DNA from: Usnea hakonensis
Taxonomy: Eukaryota; Ascomycota; Lecanoromycetes; Lecanorales; Parmeliaceae
Direction of reading: 5' to 3'
DNA: 64,000 bases
NCBI GenBank assembly: GCA_013423325.1
Contig: BLJB01000011.1
Location: 124,001-188,000, forward strand
A program made the translations under genes and the position numbers. Below are positions 41,998-54,246 of the stretch, one piece after another. A model generated the notes under the pieces. It was not told the DNA's origin. It ran no database searches and worked only from the letters and a program-made list of their open reading frames with translations. The stretch's first letter is position 1; every line of letters begins with the position of its first letter.

Positions 41998-43892
41998 ATG
42001 AATTTGATCTTTGTCCTTGCTAGCATCATCCTCGCCTCTCTGTCTTGGACTTCCTTCTCCTTCATTTCATATTATAACACGGCGCGTAAGATTGCCTTAC
42101 CCGTCCTTCTCAGTCCTGTATCACCTTTAAATCCACTATGGATACTCACTTACCGAGCGTTCCCTTGGGTACTGTCGCTGAAGCATCTACCCTTCGGCCT
42201 TGGAAGGTGGGCCAGATGCACATACCTGGGCTGGCAGTTCCATGACAAACATGCTTTACACGATGAACTTGGCCCTGTTTTCATTATGGTCACGCCTAGC
42301 GGAAACGAAGTCAGCGTCGCAGATTCTCAAGCGACGCACAGCATTTTTTCGCGCCGGAAAGATTTCATCAAGCCCGCTGTCATGTACGGTAGGTCGGACT
42401 AGGCAAAGCTGTGATCATAGATTTACCTACTAATAGAGATACAGAACAGCTCAATGTCTTTGGTCGTAATTTGAATACTGTAATTCGGACTTTGAAACTT
42501 GAGGTCACTGTGCCCATACCTAATAATGACTGTAGGTCGAAGGCGAGGACTGGCAGCGTCAAAGGCGGCTCACGGCCCCAAATTTCAACGAGAGAACAAG
42601 CTCGTTGGTGTGGAAGGAGGCTCTGAAGCAAACCTATGACATGGCCCACTTCTGGGTCGAGCAAGGAGCACAAGGAACCAGGGAGACTGTGTCAGATACC
42701 GCAACACTAGCACTCCACGTACTAACCAGCGTTGGATTCGGTCTCTCATATCCCTTCCACCATGGGGTGCGCGACTTGCCTGACGGGCATAGCATGACCT
42801 ATAGGGATGCGCTTTCGCTATGTCTGCGCAACATTATAACTTTCGCCATATTACCAAAGAAGGTTCTGTCCTGGTCGTTTCTGCCAAAGAAGCTGAGAAG
42901 TCTGGGTGTCGCGACCCAGGAGTTCCAGAAATATATGGAAGAGATGATGACGCATGAACGCAAACTTGCGGCAAAACGCGAGCATGGGACTGGAAACTTA
43001 ATGGGTTCACTTGTGCGAGCCTCAGAGGAGGCTCAGAAGTCTGCTGATGCGAAAAACTCGACTCGTCAAGGCCTCACCGACGAGGAGATATTTGGTAACA
43101 TCTTTGCTTTCAATCTTGCAGGGCATGAAACGACTGCAAACACTTTGGCAACTTCACTCGTACTCCTGGCTGCGAACCCTGAATGCCAAGCTTGGCTCAT
43201 AGAAGAGGTCCATCATGTCTTAGGTTCTGGCGGCATGGAAGATTGGAAGTACGATGAATGCTTCCCCAAACTGAAACGATGCCTTGCCGTAATGGTATGC
43301 CACACTTGCCTTTCCACCTCCTGGTTTCGAGCGCTTTATTTTCACTGACGTATAACAATAGTACGAGACTCTACGTCTCTACGGCTCCATAGTCTTCATC
43401 CCAAAGACAACCGGATTCCATCCCCAGAGCCTCGCTCTCGGCGACAAAACGTTGATTCTCCCCCCAAGCACCGCCATCAACATCAACGTCCAAGCTCTCC
43501 ACACCGATCCCCAGATCTGGGGCTCGGATGCCCTCGACTGGCGTCCCAGTCGCTGGCTTTGCGCTTCACCCTCAACATCACGCAGTACCGACAACTCCAC
43601 AACGCCAACAGCAAACGAAACATTCATTGAACCCGCAGCCGGAACTTACGTCCCTTGGGCCGATGGACCCCGGGAATGCGTCGGCCGAAAGTTCTCGCAA
43701 GTAGAGTTTGTAGCCGTTCTGGCGAGCTTGTTCCGGGAATATAGCGTGAGGCCGGTCCTCGAGGATGGAGAAGGTGACGCGGACGGCAGGAGAGAGCTGG
43801 CACGCATGGTTGATAATTCGGCCATCTCAGCTATCACGCTACAAATGCTAGAGCCTCGGAGTCGCTCGCTTAGATGGGAGAGACAGAATTGA
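41998..43892 (+). CDS. Cytochrome P450 monooxygenase
   Basis: Exons 41998-42388, 42445-42479, 42536-43294 and 43362-43892 give about 571 residues. The second exon is only 35 bases, and the join YEQLNVFGRNLNT-VEGEDWQRQRR restores the helix-C WxxxR motif. An N-terminal membrane anchor (MNLIFVLASIILASLSW) is present. Further motifs are helix I AGHETT, ExxR (YETLRLYG, across intron 3), a PERF-like WRPSRW, and the heme loop PWADGPRECVGRKF, with Trp in place of the usual first Phe and the heme-ligand Cys at 43677-43679. The substrate is unknown. No synthase gene lies within the window, so a tailoring role in a cluster is not supported. The gene looks intact. Confidence 0.92.
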
Positions 43893-44864
43893 GATCTGTT
43901 ATGGCTAGAATTAGAGCGTATAGGGTATGGAATTCTCTGATACTCAATGTATATTCGCATTTTTGGACATTGAATCCAAAAGGTATCAGCAGCTTTGTTC
44001 ACTATTCCTCGATTCATGGTATTGTTTGCGTACGCAAAGCCGCCCCGTTCAGCTTTTGTATCATGACAAAATGCCTGGAAACCCAGGAGCGCATGTCTTT
44101 TTCATTACACCGGCCAATAAGGATAGGGACGGCACTGGCTATAGCTATATGGTGCACCACTTCCATGTGTATGTCATAGCCGCCGGATGTGAAAGGGGAG
44201 TTGAACAAGACCCTCCTCACGTATGCAATTTGCCTGTTGAGATTGCCTATAATATACAAACTCGGCTCCACCCTCGCTCATCACCTCGCATCTGTTACTG
44301 CACGGGTTGAGAGCAGCCAGGATGATCCTAAGGCGTGGAACGCCGATGCTCAGAGCAGCATCGACCTTCTCGTGCGCAAACGGGACCCCACGAGCAGTAG
44401 CAAGCCAGATTCCGGTATGACTTGGGCCCAACAAACCCACGGCGGATGGGAGGCAAAACATTTTTGCAGGAACTTCAATATCGGGCGGTTCCTTTAGCGT
44501 GTGCAAATTAGATAACAATATTTGGCCAAATACATTGCATCCTCCCCAACTCCAAGTGCCCCAAAAATCTAATGGGGGACCCTATTTGATGTCCATTGTG
44601 CGGTTCCAGCCCAGCCTTACTTGGATCTCATTGTAAAAGCAGGCATCTCATTGGCTGGGTGGGTGGCTAGGTAGCTAGCTTGAGGTCTTAGGCGCGGTGA
44701 TTGCGGCGATACCACTTCAGCCGCACTACAACATACCTAGGCTCTTTTCTTCTCCAACATTCTTCACATCCGTGTTCGCCCATCTGCGTGCTCTGGTGAC
44801 TTCTTCAAGTCCAGCGATTCCCGTAGGAGGACCTTTTGAATTATCCCCACCGCTTCTGTGAGCG
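43893..44864. other. Intergenic, no supported gene
   Basis: Overlapping frames of about 100 codons on both strands, none with recognisable domains. Probably the P450 3' end and the HET-gene promoter. Confidence 0.45.
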
Positions 44865-47800
44865 ATGGAGCATCTACCATGGCCCGAAACATTGAGCAGG
44901 GATCGGCCAAGCACGCCATATCTGTGTGTGGGCCTGGAAGAAAACATCTGCGATGATATCAACGGGTTCTTTTCCTGGCCCGAAACTTCTGGATGGACGC
45001 TTGATGCAGATCTTCCAACCCTTGAGTCGGCGAGGCAATGCCAGTCTTGGTTGTTCTTTGGTTCCATCAGAATCTTGACGCAAGAGTCTGGAAGAGCATT
45101 CGATATATGTGACTACATTGACAGATTTTGTCCCAACAAATTGGACACTTCCAGCCTTCAAAGTCTTCCCGACCCCACAACAGATACCCTCCAAGTGTTT
45201 GCTACAACGCTATCGGAACATTCCTCGTGGATCCAGCAGGTGGTGGACAACCTGGAAGCGGATGCTCCTTTGTGCAATCCATGGGATCAGGTGGTCTTTA
45301 ACGTCTTTTGGTCGACCCTGATGCTTTTCGAGCTTATGGTCCAGCGGCACACCAGGCACTACATCGAACGATCGTTTCCATCAATCTACCAAAGTCAGAG
45401 TCTCTCCAAAGCATTGCGTATGCTTGGGCGTTGCCCAACGGTGCTCCAGCGATATCATCTGTCGTCACTAAATGTGTACGACCTTTTGTCTATACCACTT
45501 AGGACTCACACAATGCACAGCGACTGCGAACCGCGACAGTGTCATTATGTAAATATCAGTGAGGCCACTTATAACATGCAACATGCGACATCCTGCTCGG
45601 ATCACGCCGACTGTCCTTTGATGGGGATTTCTCGTCACTGCTTAGCGCATCTAATTGAAACACAACGTATCCCTGTGGTCCGCAGTCATCTCAATCGTCA
45701 AGGGTTTCTCAACATTGAAATCGTAGATGGTACAGGTATTGAAAGCGTCACTGCGATCTCTCATGTATGGGCTGGTGGATTGGGTAACTTCCAGGACAAT
45801 TCACATTACCATTGTCAGCTGCTAGAATTGCACAAAGACCTTGATGCCTCTACAGCTCGCAGGGCTAGAGACTCAACAGTCCATTATTGGCTTGATACCT
45901 TCTGCATACCTACAAACGATAGCTCCTTGAAGGGCAGAGCCATAAACGCCATGGCAGCCGTGTATGCAGGATCCAGATCGGTGCTGGTCATTGATCCTGA
46001 GTTAAGGGAAGTAGATCGCAAGAACCTTGCGCCCAAGCAGGTCGATCTCGCTCTACTTTGCTCTCCGTGGATGGCGAGAAGCTGGACCTTACAAGAAGGC
46101 GCACTTGCAGTTGATCTTCGCTTGAAGTTTGCAGACAGCGTCTACCTTTTTCCACAGATTGAGGGATTCATGCCGCTGTCGGCATCGACAATGATACGAA
46201 GCCTTTGGACTAGAGACGTGGACCGATTGGCACCAGCAAATGTGTTCCGTCTTTTTCCGAGCATTCCGCCTAAACCCGGCAGTATGAACGCGGTTGATCA
46301 GAGGAGGAAACAAGATCCCAAATTGCGACTATTGAATGTTTGGAACGATCTATGCCGACGTGGTTCCACCAAGGTTGACGATATCGCTGCTATCCTTGCG
46401 GTGTTTCTCAATTGTAGCCCTAGTGAAGTCCTTGATATTCAGAAGGATCGGCAAATGCTAGCGCTACTGCGGACGCAGACAACTCTTCCTGTCTCCTTAC
46501 TATTTGCCAAAACTAATCAAGTATCGAGCTTCTGGAACCCTTGTTTTCCAATATTCAGTGCAAGTCCCAACAATCTAACAGGAGAGATGGGTTTCATGAA
46601 ATTCCTACCCAGCGGGTTGTTGATGTTGGAAGACACGAAATACGTACATATTTGGAAAGTCCTGGGCGCAATTCCAATATCCGGCATCGTGAGATGTCAA
46701 GATCCTATCTCAAAATTGTGCATCGGAATTCATTTCAGTGAGGAGAGTTCCAAGGATAAGACTGATAGTCACACCAACGTGATCTTTGCGCTTTCAATGT
46801 ATCACGCTGACGCCCTTGGTCAGGGCACAGGAGAGGCCCTATGCTTCATAGCCACCAAAGACGACCATGAAGGCCTACATGCAACATTTGTAGCACATTG
46901 TGTCTGGCAGGGTAGAATTGACGATTCAGTAATGGCTACTGACGAGGATGCCGGTATCGACTCTCCATCTCTAGCAACGTCCACCATGAATTCAAGGGCC
47001 AGAGAAGGATTCTTTACAGTAACAGGCCCGCTGGATGGCTCGGGCTTTTCGAATGACTTCCCACTGATACTCGACATGGGTAAGCACATATTTTCGGACC
47101 GAGAGCAGACACTGATGTAAAAGCAGGAATCGACTCGTGGCCACAGCTTTTTTGGTCTAGACAACAATTCTTCCCCTTCGGAGACGTCATGTTGAGAGCC
47201 TCCCGGATTTTGAGCTGGCTTTTAGTCTCCTCTATGTTGAGTTCACTTTGGGTCCCGATGTGTTATTCAAGCTTTAGAGCGGGTCGTGAGGATTTGAGTC
47301 CAGCCTATCCATTTCTTGGACTTCCGTTGGGACTAGCTAGATGGCATCTTGCGAGTCTGGAATACTCTTGGCTTTCCAGGCTAGGACGGAGAAGCTTGCA
47401 GCGTATCTGGGCGTCAAGTTTCGATTCGTCGGACCCTTCGTGGAATGCACCATTGCTGAGCGCTTCCGATCGACGAAAATTGAAATGTACGATCATTGGA
47501 AACCTTCTCCTTCTCCTTGGCACATTGGCTGGACTGACTTGGTATGTCAATGCATTCTTGCAACTCAAATGTCCCTCTGGAGCCGCTGTAAACCTCAGCT
47601 GTTATGGATGGGGTCTCCTGGAATTAGTTGTGCCGGTACCTTCTGGGACACTCCTTATGCGATTGCTGCTGCCTCTTCTCTCAGCATTCGGCGTCGAGTT
47701 TGTGGCACGCGTCTGGGTCATCTTGTACTACAAGCCCTGGCGAACGAATCCTAAATTCGCGGCCGAGAATGCTTTGCGAAGCGGAGGCGATTCAGAATGG

Positions 47801-48121
47801 ACCAAACACATCTCTCCCATGGATGGGATTAGTTTTTGGTACTATATGGGCATGCTTGGCGTTTTTCTTGCCAACTTCATCAACACCGTGGGTCACACAC
47901 GAGTCGGAGGAATTGCTATCTTTGGATTATTGGTTAGTCTCATTCTTGTCTTCGTCGTCGTGGCTATTGGCATTGTCTTCCTCCGGCTATGTCAAGCCAT
48001 CAATACAGCAAATCGGCTATTGGTACAGCAAAAGTTGATGTCGGCATTACACTACACCAAAAGACTATTCAGAACCCGTTTCCGCAATGACCCAGATGGG
48101 CAGATTCAGCTAGGAGCCTGA
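44865..48121 (+). CDS. Large HET-domain protein with C-terminal membrane helices
   Basis: Exon 1 (44865-47079) and exon 2 (47127-48121) join in frame to about 1069 residues. The HET-type core lies near residues 300-420: SVTAISHVWAGGLGNFQDN, then YWLDTFCIPTND, AAVYAGSRSVLVIDPEL and WMARSWTLQEGAL, the Trp/Asp/Cys and W-x-R-x-W-T-x-Q-E landmarks of the family. Before it is a Cys/His-rich patch (CEPRQCHYVN ... CSDHADCPLM) that might bind metal. The last 300 residues carry four or five hydrophobic helices (IIGNLLLLLGTLAGLTWYV; YYMGMLGVFLANFINTV; GLLVSLILVFVVVAIGIVFL). HET domains trigger non-self recognition and cell death in fungi. A membrane-anchored form might act at the plasma membrane, an inference from topology only. 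Confidence 0.85.
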
Positions 48122-49350
48122 AAAGCATCCGTCCACACCGGCTAGAATCTACATCTCCAGGGATCGTAACATAACCCAACGGAACCTCCAAGAACCCATG
48201 TTCTCGTGCGACGTACCAAAATTTACAACTTGGTCGAGAAGATGTGGATAACCCAAGTCTTCAAATCGCGCGACAATATTCGGATGCTTTTGCCATCAAG
48301 TCAAAGTAACGGCTGGATATCTGCACCTCCTACAGAGCATGTCACAAGCTCAAGCTGGGCCAGGGGCGGTGGCTAAGCCCCCATCCCAATTGCACTACTA
48401 GCGTATTAGTGCTTCATTGGCCACATCATGACCATGCACATAGTCAATTGCCCACGGACGATAGCTGTAACTATGTTTGGGCTATCTCATCGCCATGGGT
48501 AGGCCGCACGGTGGCCTGAAGAGGCATATTCAGGCCCATATCCATAAAGCCAAATAGACTCAGATATCTATTCGATATAGACCTGGAGTGCAAATGTAGC
48601 TATATATATATACAGGCAGAGAGGGGTTGGGCGGGCGAAAAAGCGATGCAATAAGTCTGAAAGAGATAGATCGGACTGAAGAGCAATTGCATGCAAAAAG
48701 CAGTATTAGGCACTCGTCGTGTGTACACTGTTTCCTGCCATGGCGCGATGGCCGTGCTTGTGCACTGAATCCATGCACGGAACCTATGCCTGAAACCACC
48801 GAAACGAATCCAGGGATTATGCGATATACGGAATCACTGACCCCCAGTGCTACTGTGGCGATCAAGATGGGTTGCCGGGTTGCCAACACATTCGAAAGGG
48901 TTAAGGACTGCCACGTTTGCTACGGCACACACGATATCGCGGGGATTGATGGAACGTCTGCCATACCGTGCGTGCCCCTCGAAATCTCGATCGATATCGA
49001 TAAGTGAAGTAGATCAAATGGCGTCTTGAAGCCCTATAATTGTGCCCTAATGGAATTCGGATGGCACAATCTCTCGGGAGGATGGGAGACGAGGGTTTGG
49101 AGATTGAAGTACTAGATACGGAATGAAGATAGCAAGTATCTCAAGAAAGTCCAAGTCCCGAAACCTGCGATCCACCAATTTCCAGTATCTCCTTCAAGAT
49201 ATTGCTATGACTCGACATCTGGACTTCAACCGCCGTGCCCTACATCTCCTGTCCAAATGACATCCCCAGTATCCATCCAACCAATCGAGTGAGGTGAAAC
49301 CGGCTACAAGCCGAATCGCACATGATTGTAGAAATGCGTCTGCAAGTCAT
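48122..49350. other. Intergenic, weak frame at 48627-49007
   Basis: A 126-codon plus-strand frame has a few Cys residues but no recognisable fold. A tatatatata run lies near 48601. No gene is supported. Confidence 0.45.
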
Positions 49351-52300
49351 TCAGGATATTCCGATCCGTTTCCTCACCCATTTCTCCAGTCCCCCTGACG
49401 CGATGATATCTTGCACATTGGGCGGCAGCGCCCCAACATTTTGGCTCCATGTTGGTCCATCTTCACCCTCCTTTACCGTAACAGTGGATCGACGAATGTC
49501 CCATGTGAACTTCCTGATAGATCATAAGTCTTCTCTTTCTCTATCGAGGGGCAAATTCCCAAAGACATGTCTTGGGTCTGAATTTTGGCTACTAATTGGG
49601 AAAGAGTAGTTGGAAAACCACATACCATCCAGTCCTCCTAGTCAACTTTTTCTCTCTCTCGGGGCTACTCTGGGGCGCAGAAGGCGGTGAATCCAAAGAC
49701 TCGCGATTTCTGGACGGCTCCGTTATATCATTCTGCTGAGAGCCGATTGCATTTGATGAGAAGACTTCTCGCAGTCTTTGCACAAGTCTTGGAACCTCCA
49801 CCATCAGAAGACCATTGTTGATAGCGTTACGGCCGAAGATGTTTCCAAAGCTGCCTGGATATTCGCAAGTCAGAATTTTTCATTTCATAATAGGATGATG
49901 GGATTCTCCGAGAAAATGATCTGCAGACATGTTTCATGATTCCATTTCGGATTGGAAAGAAATGCTTTATCCTAACTAGACTTACCTGCTACCACAAGGG
50001 GGATTTTCTTGGCAAGGATCGCGGTAGCGGCTTGCTCTCGCCTAAATAGGAACGGAGTCAGTATTACTCTCCACGAATATTTCTGGAATGAGAACACATA
50101 TACATGGAAGTGAGAAAGTTCTTGGCGCCTACAACACGAGGAGGTAAAGGACAGGTCAGAAAAGGTTACTCACGAAGAGCCGCAGCCAAAATTAAAACCA
50201 GAGACCAGTATGTCGCCATCTCGTGCAATTTCACGGAAAGCTGGATCATAGTTTTCGAAACAAACTTCCGACATTTGCTCGCTTGTTATGCCATCTGAAT
50301 ATGTGTATTTCCTGACGTCGTGTCAGTGTCCCCCTTCCCAAGTATCACGCAAGGCCGTTTGTTGACTGTCGAGTATTCTCGTGCCTCAATTCGCTTTTTT
50401 TGCCAAAAACAGACCGTAACAAGCACTCACCCAGGGTATATCCCATCAGTCTAAGATCTTTTGAATCAGCATTTTCCATTCAAAACTAAAGCTGAGACTT
50501 GAAATCCTCTATTGGCCGGAAAAATATCTCGGAGCTTCGGTAACTCACGTTAATATTGTCGGCATCGCAAAACAGAATTTCGCCTTCTACCTTAGATGGA
50601 AAGCCCGGTAGGATTTCGACTTCTTTTATTGTCTTTTCTTCCGGTGCAATGTCGTTCTCTGATTCTGCAGTCTCAATAAGATGGTCTACTTGACCGATAA
50701 TCTTTTCTATTGCTTCTTCGGTTGTGATCATCCTCTCTTCTTCCTTGACGCCGTCTCCCTCACCCATGACAACACCAGATATACCTTCAGGCTGTTGGTA
50801 CCATCCAGGACCTGAGATCTTTCCGGACAGCGCACTTGCTGCTACGACTTCCGGGCTTGCCAGATACCTACACGATTCGAAGTCAGCAATCCGCTTTTGA
50901 GCGACAATTGAGTCTTGGGGCAGTCTCGAAAAGACAAAGCTCTCGGGGTCTGTCTCAAACCCAGCGTGAGGACACAAATGTGATAGAAACGAACAGAATC
51001 CAACTTACGCCTTTGCGGCTGGACTTCCCATCCTTCCTTTGAAGTTGCCTACGAGCTTTTAGTGGACTGATATTTTAAGGGACTCTAGATCATGACATAC
51101 GGTTGGAAGCGCTAATTCCCACCTCACCAGGTTCGAGAAGGCCTGATCCCAATCCCACGCAAGGCCCACAACCCGATGGTAAATTAATCGCACCGGCGTC
51201 AAGCATGACTTGCCAATCGCCAGCCTATTGTATCCCAGGTCAGCATTGTCCGGTCAAAAAGAGAATGAAGAGTGGGGTAAGAATGCAGACAGGCTAGTCC
51301 CGAGATAGGTCTCAGGATTCGGACGGGGATATAATTCATGGAACGTGTTCCACTTACTTCTTCTGCAGCGATTTGCTCAGGCAAACTGGCCGCCGCAATA
51401 TAGAACTTTACATGATCAGGAATCTTGGCAGGTGACGCTTCTCTAAAGACCCTAGCGGCAGCAGCAAGGTCTGTTGCTCTGCTATTAGTGCAAGACACTA
51501 AGTAGGATTTGTTGATCTTAATGTTCTGTGCTGCCAGCCTGTTTGAGTTCGAAGTCAGCCCCTCCATTGAATTGGGAATGAAAAAAATTGTAGGATAGCT
51601 CTATCGGCGACGTAGGGATCAAAAGAGAGCCTTTGCCCTTTGATTGTGGTTTGTAACTCGTCGTAGTGCCTGGATTAGGTGATGATCTACATACTGTTCT
51701 AATGGCGTTGCTATTTTTACGGAATTGGGCCCAGAAACCTGAGGTGATAGCGTTGAGAGGTTTAGAAATAGGCGTTTCGCGTATGTGGCACCTTTATCCG
51801 CGGTTATAGGGTTTTCAAGAAGATCATCGATCCGTTTATGAGAGAAACGTTGGGACGTTGAAAAACCTGTGGGTTCTGTAGACCGATACATAGCTGCGAC
51901 GGTAGCCCTCCTATGTAGAATGCAGAGTGAGTCAGTAGTCATCAATTTCAAATGTTGATGCAAGCGTGAGCGGCAGGGCTTTATTCATCAATCTTTTTTT
52001 AAAAAAGACTAGGTATCAATGTTGGATAGGTGAGAAGATTCGGAGTACTTACCCTCGTAACCACCCTTCTAGCACGCTATCGATTGGAAAAAGCCCTATT
52101 GTTCGATCAGTATTGCCTATTCGAGATGGCGTTTGGGTAGTGACCACTCAAAGCCCCCCACTCGGTAGACATATTCTGCATTTATCCAGGTCAGCACTAT
52201 GCTTTCAGGGCGTGATCTATTGGTGGAGCACTGGAATCCGGAGACAATGTTTCGGGGCTCTCAATTGGCTTGAATACAAGTATAACAGGCTGGGAGAATA

Positions 52301-53772
52301 CGGACCGAAATTGTCAGTCTAGAATCGACGGATAAACTTCTCAGAGTCTCTTCAGATCCAGTGAACTCGATCGCATGATTGAGAACCTCATCCTTACTAC
52401 ACGTGTAGTACTAAATCAGCTCTCCACTTTTAATGTTAAGTCTAATGATAAGACATCTGACAACTTTTCTCTCCTAGCACTTGTCTCGTGACTTGCAAGA
52501 TTTTGGATATGAACCAAGAGGGGTATACGTCAAGGAGGCCTACTTGAAAAGCCCGCTGAGAGCCACAATCACGTCTTTTCCCTAAATGAACCGTGAGGTT
52601 AAGATCTAAGACCGTTCTCTTTAAAGGTCACTGACCGTGACACCAGTTGGTAACGAACCCGTGAAGCAAACCTGAGCGATTGGCGGCACTTGCCACCATA
52701 TGCTACCAGTACTCCACACGCTTGCTGCATCAGATCTAACTATTGGGGTTCCCAGGCAGCCCAAACCTCTATTTCATGTCGAAATCAGCATTCTCTTCTA
52801 CTCGAGGAATAAGAACTGAGTAGTGAGATATTTCTGGGGAGCAGTCTGGGAGCCAGAATGCCGAAAATGGCAAAAACCTATGCAACATGTCTCGGACTCA
52901 AAAAGTAGCCCTGAACAGGACGAAACAATTCCGAAAAATACCTTACCCGTACATATTTGAATGCGAGTCAGAAGCAACCTGGTTTCCTCCGGGTCAGAAT
53001 ACTTTCGTAACGACGAAGATTGATTGAACGGCAATGAGTAGGCATCCCCGAGACGATTCTCGTAGCTCATTATTCGATATAGCACATCAAAAATAGCTTA
53101 GACTTGCCGTCATTGTTCCCGGGAAGGCGTATCCTTCTTCACACATGATCTGATGCCCGATTCCTCGACCAGCAGGACTGTGAATTATCGATGATTAGCA
53201 GTAGTCATTCAAGTCTGTTTTGGAAGTATTCGCGAATAACGCTGCAACACGCACTCATATCTCCATCAGAAGCAAGAAGGAATGACTCAGAGCACTTACT
53301 AGAAGTCAACTCCTTGTGCCTTTGCAAACGCTTCTATCTGTGCGTATTTCTTGAGATTGGTATCGGACTTATTCTGCACGTCATGATCTAGTGCAAACAC
53401 GATTTGTTTGGGATCGTGTATCTTCTTGACCCCAATAGACATGAATTTCAACGCAGTGGGCCAAGAATTGTCTATGTCTGTCAACTTCCCAGTCCTCGCC
53501 CAAATTTCACGATCAATCATCTTACCATGCGTCATGCATCTATGTGGGCTTAGCGTGACAAAATCTCCAGCCCTCACTTGTTGATCTTTTGCCAGATCCA
53601 GACTGTGACGCTGAACAATCTTCTCAGTCATCGTTTGGGGAATACGCGGCGAGGCTTGGAGAGAAGAAAGAATTGCAGCAGAGGAAGAGTCATTTATTTG
53701 GGACGGGAAGACGTCTACGTGTCCGCGCCATAATCGTGGTCTGGGGACTATTCGGGTTAAGGACTTCCTCAA
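49351..53772 (-). CDS. LYS4: Homoaconitate hydratase, mitochondrial, split by about 18 introns
   Basis: Reading down the minus strand, short exons join in frame to an aconitase-superfamily protein of homoaconitase type. An Arg/Ser-rich presequence is followed by MTEKIVQRHSLDL, CMTH-DNSWP (intron in the middle), LDHDVQNKSDTNLKKY, GVDF-YPAGRGIGHQIM, ASDSHSNMYGG, VPPIAQVCFTGSLPTGVT, NMSTEWGALSGLFPID and DKGATYAKRLFLNLSTLSP. Then come LVSCTNSRATDLAAAARVF and GCGPCVGLG, which supply the three 4Fe-4S cysteines, YLASPEVVAASALSGKI, and the small domain with FNFGCGSSREQAA, VEVPRLVQRLREVF, LTRRTGW and IIASGGLEKWV. The enzyme makes homoisocitrate in the alpha-aminoadipate lysine pathway. One donor is GC. 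An insert of about 35 residues precedes LTRRTGW. All key residues that I can place are present. Confidence 0.88.
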
Positions 53773-54246
53773 TGTGATGGGTCGAGGAAAAGAAGCTCCA
53801 GTACGTTCCTATTTGGAATTTCAGCAGACAGAGGCATGAAGCAGTTATTGGGCTACAAACAAGCATGTTAATGGACATATAAACCCCCAGCTGTTCATGG
53901 ATTAAGTGTCTATTCGTGAAGCTTGCATATGTATTAATTGGAAAGATAATGAGAGGAGGGGGCTGGAGTTGAATGGACGAACAGATATGAGTGATGGAGC
54001 ATGAGATAATTGAGTAACAAATGTTGACGAATTTCTTTTCGCGTGCTTGGCGAGCTAATTACCTACCTAGCAGCGGCTAGATCCGCGATACGATTAAACC
54101 TAAAGATACCTAATAGGCCGACGCAAACCGCTCCTCGGCTGCTCGATTCTGGTGAGCGTCACGTCTACGAACACGTGAGACTAAGTATCAAGGAGTTGCT
54201 CTTGGGGTGTCCCTCCTTCGAGAATGATTGATGGACATCTATTATC
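53773..54246. promoter_or_regulatory. Shared divergent promoter, LYS4 / BCKDH E1 alpha
   Basis: This is 474 bases between two outward-facing genes for mitochondrial enzymes. No TGACTC-type amino-acid control site was confirmed by eye. Confidence 0.5.

Noticed and set aside
39387..48121. Secondary-metabolite gene cluster around the P450
   Set aside because: No polyketide, peptide or terpene synthase, and no transporter or cluster regulator nearby; the neighbours are a rhodopsin-like gene and a HET gene.
48627..49007. 126-codon ORF with several Cys residues
   Set aside because: No domain, no consistent composition, and no promoter or intron signals; most likely chance.
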